Positions 42,958-51,519 of a stretch of 64,000 nt of DNA are shown here, piece by piece (positions within the stretch are counted from its first letter, which is position 1; every line of letters begins with the position of its first letter). The translations under genes were made by a program, and so were the position numbers. The notes under the pieces were generated by a model that saw only the letters and a list, made by a program, of their open reading frames with translations, did no database searches and was not told the origin of the DNA. Source of the stretch: an uncultured Acidimicrobiales bacterium (GTDB taxonomy: Bacteria; Actinomycetota; Acidimicrobiia; Acidimicrobiales; Hopanoidiivorantaceae); contig OY282367.1 of NCBI GenBank assembly GCA_958295755.1, positions 392,294-456,293 of the forward strand, written 5' to 3'.

Positions 42958-43755
42958 ATGAATGCTTCAGAAAATATGAATACTCATGACCGCCATGGCC
43001 GTCAGCTGTGGCTATGGTGTCCGATGAAGACTGAGGCAAAGGCTGCTCGCAAAGGTGCGCCGAATGCCAAAGTTACATGTACTGGGATCGGCTACGAGAA
43101 GTCGCTGGAGTTCGGTGAGAGGTTGGCTCAGGGGGAAATAGCAGAAGTCATAAAATTCACTAAGACCACAAAGCCGAGCAAAGTAAAAGTGGAGGATATT
43201 TCTGAGGCTGGTTTGGAAAATGCCAGAGTGGTGATAGTCGGTTTCTGCGGCGGGTTGCAAGTTGAGCCGGGTGAATCGCAAGCCGATATTGAGCCGGGTG
43301 AGGTGATTGTTGCCTCAGAGTTGAGAGGCGACGGCGAGACCATCTTGATGGAAGGCACAGATAAATATGTCAATCTCCTCAAATCTCATGGTTTGAAAGC
43401 TCGTGCCGCTCCTGTGCACTGCAGCAAGAATTTGGTGTATGGCAAAGAACGCGAAGAGCTGGGTAAGACTGGAGCAGAAGTGGTAGAGATGGAATCGTGG
43501 TGGCTGATTAATGGCTCGGCTGATTCTTCTTTCCGTCCCGATGCTGTTATCAGAGTCGTATTAGATTCTCATTCTCTCATCGGCGGTATTTTTAAACTCC
43601 GTCAAGCGTCTCGTGTTATCACTGCGGTGGCAGAAGCTTTGAGTGCTGGAACTTTTGAGTCTGGGACTTCTGACACTGGGACTTCTGACACTGGGACTTC
43701 TGAATCTGGGGCTTCTGACACTGCTATTTCTGAATCTGGCGAGACAGATAGCTAA
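42958..43755 (+). CDS. hpnG: hopanoid-associated nucleoside phosphorylase HpnG
   Basis: A 265-residue purine nucleoside phosphorylase-fold protein. In hopanoid pathways HpnG removes adenine from adenosylhopane to give ribosylhopane-type intermediates. Visible: the N-terminal CPMKTEAKAARK and GIGYEKSL, a central VIVGFCGGLQ, AEVVEMESWW (the MES-type nucleoside-binding motif) and the Asp-containing VIRVVLDSHS. The C-terminal 35 residues are a Ser/Gly/Thr tandem repeat (ESGTSDTGTSDTGTSESG) unlike the family and probably unstructured. Start at 42958 or 42976; the two ATGAAT contexts are themselves a small duplication. Confidence 0.88.
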   Translation: MNASENMNTHDRHGRQLWLWCPMKTEAKAARKGAPNAKVTCTGIGYEKSLEFGERLAQGEIAEVIKFTKTTKPSKVKVEDISEAGLENARVVIVGFCGGLQVEPGESQADIEPGEVIVASELRGDGETILMEGTDKYVNLLKSHGLKARAAPVHCSKNLVYGKEREELGKTGAEVVEMESWWLINGSADSSFRPDAVIRVVLDSHSLIGGIFKLRQASRVITAVAEALSAGTFESGTSDTGTSDTGTSESGASDTAISESGETDS

Positions 43756-43838
43756 TATGAGTGAGTATTAGAGAGTATTAGAGATGAGCAGGCAGATAAG
43801 AACAAGCAGAGTTGAGCAAGTAGAAATGAGCAAACAGA
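43756..43838 (+). repeat. micro-repeat spacer before hpnH
   Basis: Degenerate units GAGTATTAGA and GAGCAxGCAGATAxGA / GAGCAAACAGATATGA fill the 84 bases between hpnG and hpnH. The last copy contains the hpnH ATG. Confidence 0.75.
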
Positions 43839-43839
43839 T

Positions 43840-44841
43840 ATGAGCATTCCACTTCGCCAAGCCACCAAAGTCGGTAGCTATATGTTCGCCAACAAACTCA
43901 GGCGACGCAAGCAGTATCCGCTCATCGTTGAGCTTGAGCCGCTCTTCGCCTGCAACTTGGAATGTCCCGGCTGTGGAAAGATTCAATATCCCACAGAAAT
44001 CCTACGCAAGCGACTTTCGGTAGATGATGCTGTCGGGGCCATTGAAGAATGCGGCGCGCCTATGGTGTCAATAGCCGGCGGCGAGCCGTTACTTCATCCG
44101 CAGATAAGCGAAATCGTCTCTGAGCTTATAGACCGCCGCAAGTATGTGTATCTCTGCACCAACGGCGTGCTGATGTCGCGCAAGCTAGATAAGTTTCAGC
44201 CTTCGCGATACTTTTCCTGGGCAGTTCACATAGACGGTCTGCAAGAACGCCACGATTTGGCAGTGGCACGCGACGGCGTATTTGACACAGCAGTGGACGC
44301 TATCATAGAAGCCAAGAAGCGGGGTTTCCGCGTCACCACTAACACCACTTTCTTCAACACCGACACACCCGAGACCGTACGAGGCGTGCTGGATTTCCTC
44401 AACTACGAACTAGAAGTCGACTCCATGATGATTTCTCCCGGCTATGCCTATGAGAAAGCCCCCGACCAAGAAGGTTTTCTTCCCACCAGCCAAACCAGAG
44501 ATCTCTTTGCCGAAGCCTTCTCAGATGGTCGCCGTAAGAAATGGCGCCTCAATCACTCGCCACTTTTCTTGGATTTCTTAGAGGGTAAGCGAGATTTTGA
44601 ATGCACTCCGTGGGGCATTCCAAGCTATTCGGTATTCGGCTGGCAACGTCCGTGCTATTTGATGGCAGACGGCTATGCCGAAACCTACGAAGAGCTCATC
44701 AATACAACTGACTGGGAAAAATACGGACGGGGCAAAGACGAAAGATGCGAAAACTGCATGGCACACTGCGGTTATGAACCGAGCGCGGTCTTCGCTACGA
44801 TGGGATCGCTCAAAGAGTCGATCAGAGCTCTGAGGGGTTGA
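43840..44841 (+). CDS. hpnH: adenosyl-hopene transferase HpnH (radical SAM)
   Basis: A 333-residue radical SAM enzyme that attaches the 5'-deoxyadenosyl group to diploptene, the first committed step to C35 hopanoids. The iron-sulfur motif is CNLECPGCGKIQYP (CxxxCxxC, residues about 38-45), with the SAM-binding GGEPLL at about 81 and the HpnH-typical FSWAVHIDGL and TNTTFFN segments. A C-terminal Cys group (CENCMAHCGYEPSAV) suggests a second metal site or structural role. ATG lies within the micro-repeat. Its TGA overlaps the TTG start of the next gene. Confidence 0.95.
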   Translation: MSIPLRQATKVGSYMFANKLRRRKQYPLIVELEPLFACNLECPGCGKIQYPTEILRKRLSVDDAVGAIEECGAPMVSIAGGEPLLHPQISEIVSELIDRRKYVYLCTNGVLMSRKLDKFQPSRYFSWAVHIDGLQERHDLAVARDGVFDTAVDAIIEAKKRGFRVTTNTTFFNTDTPETVRGVLDFLNYELEVDSMMISPGYAYEKAPDQEGFLPTSQTRDLFAEAFSDGRRKKWRLNHSPLFLDFLEGKRDFECTPWGIPSYSVFGWQRPCYLMADGYAETYEELINTTDWEKYGRGKDERCENCMAHCGYEPSAVFATMGSLKESIRALRG

Positions 44842-46142
44842 CGAAGCTGCAGTCCAGATTGCTCAGGGCTTGGGGGACAACTCGGCAAGTGATGGTTGCG
44901 GCCGCACTGCTGGTGGCACTTCTGGCTGTGTTGTTGGCGGGTTGCTCTTCTGACACCCCGGAAACTCAGACAACCCTGTCGCCTACTATTCCGTCGACAA
45001 CTTTTTCTTTGGCGGCTTTCCCGATCCAAGTTAGCCCTCAACAGACAATCCTTATCACCCCAGAGGAGCCTTCAGTATCTGTCGGGGCTGTGATGTCGCG
45101 CACAGGCTGGCTACGAGCTGTAGACGCTGTGGCTTTGGCTGCGGTCGAGGCGCAAGTGGCTATTGTCAATGAAAACGGAGGCGTTGGAGATTTGCCTATC
45201 ACGCTTGAGGTTTTAGATGTCCAGAGCGACCTGAACGAGGCATACCAGGGTGGTCTTCAGATGGCGCAAGAGCAAGCTCAGTTAGTGCTAGCTTCTTGCG
45301 ACCGTGATTTCGTGCAACCTACCCTGCAGGAGACCGCAGAAATTTTGACTTTCATCCCCTGCCCAGTGGATCAGCGATGGGGTATGGACAATGTTTTTAC
45401 TTTCGGTTTGCCGGCCGCTGCTGAGGGGCGGGCCTTGGCTGCTCATGCGATTAGCACTCAGGCTCGCACGGCTGTGGTATTTTCTGACCGCGACAGCGGT
45501 TATTCCGAAGGTGTCTGCTCGCAGTTCACGCAGAGTTTCACCGAAAGAGGTGGGCGAGTGCTGCAGAGTATTCCCATCAGCTATGTGAGTGAAGCTTCAG
45601 ATTTCAGAGGGATAGTTCGCCAGCAGGTACTACGCCAAGCAGAACTAATCGTCATCTGCTCGGTGTTGCCCACCGGACGCCATCTCTACGAAGCAATCCG
45701 CTCCGAAGGCATCACCACACTTGTGGTGGCGGGGTCGTTGCTTGAAGGACAATGGCTGCTAGAAAATCGCCGTCAAGGCACGCTGCAAGTGCTGAGCTAC
45801 GGCTCGGTTTGGGGCGACGATCCAGCCGAAGAAGTAAACGACTTAGTCCGACAGATACGATTGGGAGACGCCGACATCGCTTTAGATGGGCGTGCTGTTG
45901 CTGCAGCCGATGCGGTCATGGCCTTCGCGCTGGCGGCAGAGCAGGTTGCTCCTGATTCTGAAGGACGCCGAAGCGTCGCTGCTTTGCAACGCGCTGTTGA
46001 AGGTTTGACGGATGTTCAGCTTGTCTCGGGCATAGCGAGTATAGACCCCAGCTTGCATATCATCTCGGCAAGAATCCTGCGAGTGATAGAGTCGGCCAAC
46101 AATGTGCCACCTAGAACGATAGCGATAGTGCCAGCTTCTTAG
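44838..46142 (+). CDS. periplasmic-binding-protein-like lipoprotein coupled to the hopanoid operon
   Basis: A 434-residue lipoprotein of the branched-chain amino-acid-binding type (type 1 periplasmic fold). TTG at 44838 overlaps the hpnH stop (TTGA) and has GAGGGG just before it. Signal segment VAAALLVALLAVLLAGCSS with lipobox LAGC; then a Thr/Pro linker; then the binding fold: VALAAVEAQVAIVNENGG, TAVVFSDRDSGYSEGV, VRQAQLIVICS-like strands and AVAAADAVMAFALA. No permease or ATPase gene is adjacent. A role as sensor or carrier linked to hopanoid lipids is possible but purely inferred from coupling. Confidence 0.82.
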   Translation: MTKLQSRLLRAWGTTRQVMVAAALLVALLAVLLAGCSSDTPETQTTLSPTIPSTTFSLAAFPIQVSPQQTILITPEEPSVSVGAVMSRTGWLRAVDAVALAAVEAQVAIVNENGGVGDLPITLEVLDVQSDLNEAYQGGLQMAQEQAQLVLASCDRDFVQPTLQETAEILTFIPCPVDQRWGMDNVFTFGLPAAAEGRALAAHAISTQARTAVVFSDRDSGYSEGVCSQFTQSFTERGGRVLQSIPISYVSEASDFRGIVRQQVLRQAELIVICSVLPTGRHLYEAIRSEGITTLVVAGSLLEGQWLLENRRQGTLQVLSYGSVWGDDPAEEVNDLVRQIRLGDADIALDGRAVAAADAVMAFALAAEQVAPDSEGRRSVAALQRAVEGLTDVQLVSGIASIDPSLHIISARILRVIESANNVPPRTIAIVPAS

Positions 46143-46150
46143 CGAGAATA

Positions 46151-47065
46151 TCAGTAGCGCAGATCCACATTCACCGGGCCTAGTAGCTCTTCGCCTTTAG
46201 CAAAGCGGGCAACATTTTGCTTCACTCGTTCAGCCAGCAAAATGATGCCCATCTCAGGAGTATTGCCGATGTGGGGAGTGATGATGCAGTTTTCCATCTC
46301 CCAGAGGGGGTGGCCGTTAGGCAGAGGTTCGGGGTCGGTCACATCCAGGGCTGCGCCGGCGATCACCTTTTGGTTTAAGGCAGCAGTTAGATCGTCTGTT
46401 ATCACATGTTCCCCCCGCGCTACATTCACCAGCCAAGCGTGGTCGGCCATCAAGCCCAAAGTGCCAGAGTGGATGATACCACGGGTCTCATCGGTCAGGG
46501 CCAGTGCCAGTACCACAGCATCGGCTTTGGCAAGGGCGGCAGGCAGTTCTTCTGTTGTAATCACAACAGTGCCAGCTAGTGGCCGTGCGTGGCGGCGCAC
46601 TACGGTTATTTCGCAGTTCCAAGGGGCGAGCAATGTCAGCAGTTCTTCGGTGATGCCGCCTCCGCCTAGTATCGTGATGTGGCTGTCTAGCAGGTTGCGG
46701 CCTTTGGGTTGTTGCCAAGTGCTGGCAGGTACATAGCTATTTAGCCCTCTAAATCCTGCCAGTAGCAACCCAAGAGCGTGCTCGGCGACAGGGCGGGCAT
46801 AGATTCCTTTGCCGCAAGTCCAGATATGGTCATTGTCAAGATATGGAAGGAATGGTTCTATTCCCGCATAGGGCAACTGTATCCAACGCAAGTTGTTGCC
46901 ATTGGCTAGGAAATCTGCAATTAAGTTTGGAGTTTCAGGGGCTGTCCAAATCAGGGCTTCAGCTTCGGCGATGTCGGCTACCAAGCCACCGCCTGCTTCA
47001 ACGGCCGTTACTAACTCGTCACTTCGCCACGATTTAGGCTCCACAGCAATCTTAGGCGCATCCAT
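46151..47065 (-). CDS. D-isomer-specific 2-hydroxyacid dehydrogenase
   Basis: A 304-residue NAD-dependent dehydrogenase. The nucleotide-binding segment ITILGGGGITEELLTLLAPW (GxGGxxxE-like) is near residue 130. The catalytic Arg is in LVNVARGEHV, the Glu in DVTDPEPLPNGHPLW, and the His in NCIITPHIGNTPEM. The EHALGLLLAGFRGL helix is also typical. Acts on an unidentified 2-hydroxy/2-keto acid (phosphoglycerate dehydrogenase-like or glyoxylate reductase-like). Convergent with the lipoprotein gene, eight bases apart. Confidence 0.9.
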   Translation of the reverse strand: MDAPKIAVEPKSWRSDELVTAVEAGGGLVADIAEAEALIWTAPETPNLIADFLANGNNLRWIQLPYAGIEPFLPYLDNDHIWTCGKGIYARPVAEHALGLLLAGFRGLNSYVPASTWQQPKGRNLLDSHITILGGGGITEELLTLLAPWNCEITVVRRHARPLAGTVVITTEELPAALAKADAVVLALALTDETRGIIHSGTLGLMADHAWLVNVARGEHVITDDLTAALNQKVIAGAALDVTDPEPLPNGHPLWEMENCIITPHIGNTPEMGIILLAERVKQNVARFAKGEELLGPVNVDLRY

Positions 47066-47181
47066 TGTTTCAGCCTACGCGAGATAGCAAAAACCTATGA
47101 AATGGCAGAGCACTATGAGATGGCAAAAAAGATAGCAGATGAGGTAGCAGATTTTGCCTTAAGTAATCATAGAATTCACCA

Positions 47182-48342
47182 ATGACAACAGAAAAGCACC
47201 AAATGGGGTTCGCCACTAGAGCCATCCACGCTGGGTTCGATCCCGACCCTCTCACAGGCGCGGTCATGCCTCCGATTTATCTCTCTACCACCTACGAGCA
47301 GACTGGAATCGGTGAGAACCGTGGTTTCTCATATGCCAGGATCGCCAACCCCACCCGGAAGATGCTCCAAGACTGCCTCACCGACTTGGAAGAAGCCAGC
47401 TTCGGCTATGCGTTTTCAAGCGGCATCGCAGCCGAAGACGCAGTGCTGCGAATGTTGCGCCCTGGTGACCATCTGCTCTTTTCTCACATTCTCTACGGCG
47501 GCACCTATCGTCTCATCTCTCAGGTGTATTCAGAGATCGGCATCACTAGTGATTATGTGGATGCCAGCGACCTAACTGCTGTGGAGTCGGCTTGGCAACC
47601 AGAGACAAAGATGATCTGGTTGGAGTCGCCCACCAACCCGCTTGTGACCATAACCGACATTGCTGCAGTATCAAAGATCGCCCACGCCAAGGGTGGTCTG
47701 TGCGTGGTGGACAACACTTTCGCCTCTCCATATCTGCAGCATCCGCTGGCATTAGGTGCCGACATAGTAACGCATTCCGCCACCAAGTACATCGCTGGCC
47801 ATTCAGATGTGGTGAGCGGTTTCGCAGCTACTTCCGATCCTGATTTAGCCGAACACATCCGCAGAGTTCAAACCATCGCAGGCGGTGTCCCCAGCCCGCT
47901 GGATTGCTACTTAGTGCTGCGAGGCGTGATGACTTTGCCTCTGCGTATGGATCGCCATTGTGCCAATGCTTTGGAGGTAGCTAATTTCTTAGACGGCCAT
48001 CCGGCTGTAGCAAAAGTCAACTATCCAGGCCTTTCTAATCATCCCGGACACGAACTAGCCGCCCGCCAGATGAGTGGCCAGTTCGGGGCCATGATGAGCG
48101 TAGTAATGGCAGGCGGGGCTGAAGCTGCCAAGAAACTAGCAACGAGCTTAAAACTCTTCGCCTTTGCCGAATCTCTAGGTGGAGTCGAGTCGTTGGTTTC
48201 ATACCCTCCCACGATGTCTCACTCTATGGTTGCAGGCACGCCCTTGGCAATGGACGAGGGCTTGGTTCGCTTCTCCATAGGTATTGAAGCTGTAGAAGAT
48301 CTGATATATGACCTAGCCCAAGTTTTGGATGGACTGGCCTGA
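47182..48342 (+). CDS. metB: cystathionine gamma-synthase/lyase family PLP enzyme
   Basis: A 386-residue Cys/Met-metabolism PLP enzyme. Start of fold ATRAIHAGFDPDPLTGAVMPP, substrate loop YARIANPTRKMLQ, WLESPTNP (PLP Asp/Asn region), and the PLP lysine in SATKYIAGHSDVVSG near residue 200; the SLGGVESLVSYPPTMSH end is typical. Members make or break cystathionine (gamma-synthase vs gamma-lyase) and cannot be separated by sequence reading alone, so the symbol is provisional. Divergent from the dehydrogenase. Confidence 0.88.
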   Translation: MTTEKHQMGFATRAIHAGFDPDPLTGAVMPPIYLSTTYEQTGIGENRGFSYARIANPTRKMLQDCLTDLEEASFGYAFSSGIAAEDAVLRMLRPGDHLLFSHILYGGTYRLISQVYSEIGITSDYVDASDLTAVESAWQPETKMIWLESPTNPLVTITDIAAVSKIAHAKGGLCVVDNTFASPYLQHPLALGADIVTHSATKYIAGHSDVVSGFAATSDPDLAEHIRRVQTIAGGVPSPLDCYLVLRGVMTLPLRMDRHCANALEVANFLDGHPAVAKVNYPGLSNHPGHELAARQMSGQFGAMMSVVMAGGAEAAKKLATSLKLFAFAESLGGVESLVSYPPTMSHSMVAGTPLAMDEGLVRFSIGIEAVEDLIYDLAQVLDGLA

Positions 48343-48397
48343 GCTAAGCTGGCCTGATTTGGGGGCCGGTTTTACGATCTGGTTTTAGGGTCTGGTT

Positions 48398-49369
48398 TTA
48401 TGGTCTGAGGTCTGGGGGGAACTTCTGAGTGGCGGCTCTGAGAGCTGGTTCTATGTGAGGGTGGATGAAGGGGTAGCCGTGGTCTGTTAGGGCTTTGGGG
48501 ATGGCACGGGTGCTTTCAGTTAGGGCATTTATTAGTTCTCTGCCCAGCAGCAGTGAGGGGAACAGCTTCGGGATTGGTAGCAGGGTGGGGCGGCGGAGGA
48601 CTTTGCCTAGGGTTTTGGTGAACTCGCCGTTGACAACGGGGTTGGGGGCGGTTAGGTTGACTGGGCCTGAAATGTCTGTATGTTCTATGAGCCATAGGAT
48701 TGCTGCTACTTCGTCTTCTAGCGAAATCCAGCTAATCCAGCGGCTTTTGCTTCCGAGACGTCCACCTAATCCCAGCTTGAAAAGTGGTAGTTGACGCTTC
48801 AGAAACGGGGCTTTGCTGTCAACCACAATTCCTGTGCGTAGCAACACAGTGCGAATGCCAGCTTCGGTTGCTGGGGCTGTTGCTGCTTCCCACTGCTGGC
48901 AGAGGTTGGCAAGGAAACCTTCAGCAAGAGGAACATCTTCTTCGGTAACGATCTCTTCGGTAACGATACTGCCGCCAGTTTCGCCGTAAATGCCGATTGC
49001 CGACCCGCTTAGAAATACCTTTGGCGGGTCTGCCAGCTTAGCCAGAGCTGTTGCCAACAAATGCGTGGAGCCGATGCGGCTGTTGGTGATTTCTTGCTTT
49101 CTCGCCTCGCTCCAGCGTTTGTCGCCGATGCCTGCTCCTGCCAAATGCACAACTGCGTCACAGCCTTCCAGAGCTTCAGCTTCAATAGTGCCAGTAGTGG
49201 GATCCCATGAGATGTCAGTGGTTTCCCTGCTAGTAGTTTCGCTACCAGTAGCTCCTTTATCAGTAGCTCCGCGTCGTACTAGACGCACAGGCACATGGCC
49301 CGTGTCTCTAAGTTTTTCGCAGAGTGCTGAACCGATTAGTCCTGACGATCCTGTCACAAGAACCCGCAT
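48398..49369 (-). CDS. TIGR01777-type NAD(P)-binding epimerase-family protein
   Basis: About 323 residues from ATG at 49369 (MRVLVTGSSGLIGSAL); TTG codons at 49372 and 49378 are alternatives, the latter closer to an AGAGGG. The Rossmann motif TGSSGLIGSALCEKL, then DAVVHLAGAGIGDKRWSE, the NSRIGSTHLLATAL helix and FLSGSAIGIYG are typical, as is the C-terminal DUF1731-like end (GYPFIHPHIEPALRA). Cell-division-inhibitor SulA-like annotations exist for this family but are unreliable. A micro-repeat insert (RRGATDKGATGSETTSRETTD) interrupts the segment after the first strand. Confidence 0.87.
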   Translation of the reverse strand: MRVLVTGSSGLIGSALCEKLRDTGHVPVRLVRRGATDKGATGSETTSRETTDISWDPTTGTIEAEALEGCDAVVHLAGAGIGDKRWSEARKQEITNSRIGSTHLLATALAKLADPPKVFLSGSAIGIYGETGGSIVTEEIVTEEDVPLAEGFLANLCQQWEAATAPATEAGIRTVLLRTGIVVDSKAPFLKRQLPLFKLGLGGRLGSKSRWISWISLEDEVAAILWLIEHTDISGPVNLTAPNPVVNGEFTKTLGKVLRRPTLLPIPKLFPSLLLGRELINALTESTRAIPKALTDHGYPFIHPHIEPALRAATQKFPPDLRP

Positions 49370-49439
49370 CAATATCAAGGATACCCTCTTTAGTAAATAC
49401 CCCCTTTAGTAAATACCCATTCCCGCTAGCCTGAAACAC

Positions 49440-50450
49440 ATGGCTCAGTCCCAGAGGATATCCCAGCAGCCAAGCCAGCTTGTAGATAGCTACGGCCGAG
49501 TGCACCGAGATTTGCGCATCTCAGTTACCGACCGCTGCAACTTTCGTTGTTCTTATTGCATGCCCCCTGAGGGGTTGCCTTGGCTACCTCGCGAAGAGGT
49601 ACTCACTTTTGAAGAGATCGTGCGAGTAGCCCGCCTGCTCATAGACCGATTCGGCATCAGTAGCATCCGTTTGACTGGTGGTGAGCCGACCGTTCGAGCA
49701 CATCTGCCTGCCCTCGTGGGTCAGCTCGCTTCACTCGGTGTGGAGCTTGCTCTCACTACCAACGGTGCTACTCTTCGTCTCCTCGCTGACGACCTCGCCA
49801 AAGCTGGACTAAATCGCATCAACATCTCTTTGGACACCCTAGATCCCGAGCGGTTTCGCAACCTCACTCACAGAGACTCCCTGCCGCAAGTGCTAGATGG
49901 CATAGACGCGGCTTGCCAAGCGGGGCTGCACCCGGTGAAGATCAATACCGTTGTGATGCGTGGTGCCAATGATGATGAGATTTTAGATTTCGCCGAGTTC
50001 GGTCGTAGCCGGGGGGTGGAGGTGCGCTTCATTGAGTTCATGCCTTTGGACGCCGAAAGCAACTGGGAAGACCAGAGCGTAGTGGGCGTAGATGAGATTG
50101 TCTCGCGCATCGGCTCGGTGTATCCTCTTGAGCCTCTAGCTCAGGGCAGCGAACCTGCCAGTCGCTATCGCTACTTAGATGGCCAGGGGCATGTGGGTGT
50201 CATCGCTAGTGTGACCCGCTCGTTCTGCCATCTCTGCGACAGAGTGCGCCTCACCGCAGACGGCCAATTCCGCAACTGTCTCTTCGCCACAAGCGAGCTG
50301 GATCTGCGTGCGTTGCTGAGAGGTGGTGCCTCCGATGACGAGATAGCAGCAGCCATGGCGGGGTCGGTAGCTGAGAAATGGGCTGGGCATCAGATAGGCC
50401 AAGTCGCTTTCATTCGCCCTCGTCGCTCCATGTCGCAAATCGGTGGTTAG
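49440..50450 (+). CDS. moaA: GTP 3',8-cyclase MoaA
   Basis: A 336-residue radical SAM enzyme for the first step of molybdenum cofactor synthesis. The N-terminal cluster motif is CNFRCSYCMPPEGL (residues about 32-45), GGEPT at about 81 binds SAM, and the second cluster site is CHLCDRVRLTADGQFRNC near residue 264. The end QIGG supplies the C-terminal Gly-Gly needed for activity. No other mo-genes are nearby. Divergent from the epimerase gene across a CCCTTTAGTAAATACCC duplication. Confidence 0.95.
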   Translation: MAQSQRISQQPSQLVDSYGRVHRDLRISVTDRCNFRCSYCMPPEGLPWLPREEVLTFEEIVRVARLLIDRFGISSIRLTGGEPTVRAHLPALVGQLASLGVELALTTNGATLRLLADDLAKAGLNRINISLDTLDPERFRNLTHRDSLPQVLDGIDAACQAGLHPVKINTVVMRGANDDEILDFAEFGRSRGVEVRFIEFMPLDAESNWEDQSVVGVDEIVSRIGSVYPLEPLAQGSEPASRYRYLDGQGHVGVIASVTRSFCHLCDRVRLTADGQFRNCLFATSELDLRALLRGGASDDEIAAAMAGSVAEKWAGHQIGQVAFIRPRRSMSQIGG

Positions 50451-50454
50451 AGTG

Positions 50455-50548
50455 CCAAGCCAGATATTAGAACACTGAATGTTGGGGCAGTAGATATTAG
50501 AGCACAAGATATTAGGGCAGTAGATATTAGGGCATAAGGCAAGTAGCA
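50455..50548 (+). repeat. micro-repeat spacer before dapA (GCAGTAGATATTAGRGCA)
   Basis: Four degenerate copies of GATATTAGRGCA(GTA) fill the spacer between moaA and dapA. Confidence 0.8.
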
Positions 50549-50550
50549 AA

Positions 50551-51450
50551 ATGGCAAGATTCGGCCGGGTCATAACCGCTATGGTGACCCCTTTCAACAG
50601 CAACGGCATGCTCGACTTAGACGCAGCCCAGTCGCTAGCCCGCTGGCTCGTGGCGCAGGGTAACGAAGGGCTAGTCGTGGCAGGCACCACTGGCGAAGCC
50701 CCGACACTCACCCACGAAGAACAAATTGACCTTGTGTCTGCAGTAGCTGAAGCAGTGGATGTGCCTGTTATAGCAGGCGCAGGTAGCAACGACCGCAAGG
50801 CCGCCACCCAGCTGACTAAGCAAGTCACAGACGCAGGTGCTTCAGCCGTGCTCACTGTCACGCCCTATTACAATCGCCCTTCACAAGCTGGTATCAAGCA
50901 GCACTTCTTGGCTGTGGCTAACTCAACTGATCTGCCTATCATCATCTACGACATTCCCGTGCGCACAGGGCGCAAAGTGGAGACGCAGATTTTGCTGGAG
51001 GTTGCCTACGAAGCCCAAAATGTTGTCGGATTGAAAGACGCGGCAGGCGACCCAGCCGAAACAGCGCAGCTCATAGCGCAAGCTCCGTCAGGCTTTGAGG
51101 TCTATAGCGGGGACGACTCTATGACCTTGCCGTTGTTATCGGTGGGAGCTGTCGGAGTGATAGGAGTAGCCACTCACTGGACAGCTGCTGAGCATCGCAA
51201 TATGTTTGACGCTTGGCAGAGGGGCGACATCGCCGAAGCACAGCAAACTAACCGTGACCTCTTGGCATCTTACGATTACGAATCTCGTCCGGATGCTCCT
51301 AATCCGACCCCTACAAAGCTGCTCTTGCGTATGCTCGGACAGCCTGTCGGTAGCTGTCGCCCGCCGCTCGACCACGAACCGTCTTATCTTAGAGCTCATG
51401 CTCAGGCAGTGCTGGCTACCTGTTTAGTCGGACAGAACGCAGGGTTTTAG
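50551..51450 (+). CDS. dapA: 4-hydroxy-tetrahydrodipicolinate synthase
   Basis: A 299-residue TIM-barrel aldolase of lysine and diaminopimelate synthesis. VAGTTGEAPTLTHEE (residues about 46-60) binds the pyruvate-derived substrate, VTPYYNRPSQAG carries the catalytic Tyr, and VVGLKDAAGD carries the Schiff-base Lys near residue 165. DIPVRTG (Arg) also fits. Next to RNase J as in many Actinobacteria. The start follows a micro-repeat, with AAGGCAAG as a weak ribosome-binding site. Confidence 0.95.
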   Translation: MARFGRVITAMVTPFNSNGMLDLDAAQSLARWLVAQGNEGLVVAGTTGEAPTLTHEEQIDLVSAVAEAVDVPVIAGAGSNDRKAATQLTKQVTDAGASAVLTVTPYYNRPSQAGIKQHFLAVANSTDLPIIIYDIPVRTGRKVETQILLEVAYEAQNVVGLKDAAGDPAETAQLIAQAPSGFEVYSGDDSMTLPLLSVGAVGVIGVATHWTAAEHRNMFDAWQRGDIAEAQQTNRDLLASYDYESRPDAPNPTPTKLLLRMLGQPVGSCRPPLDHEPSYLRAHAQAVLATCLVGQNAGF

Positions 51451-51519
51451 CCCTCGCCTGTAGTTTTGGTGCTTGAGATTTCTGCCCGATATGGCAAGTG
51501 AAAGTATGGCTGAACTGAT

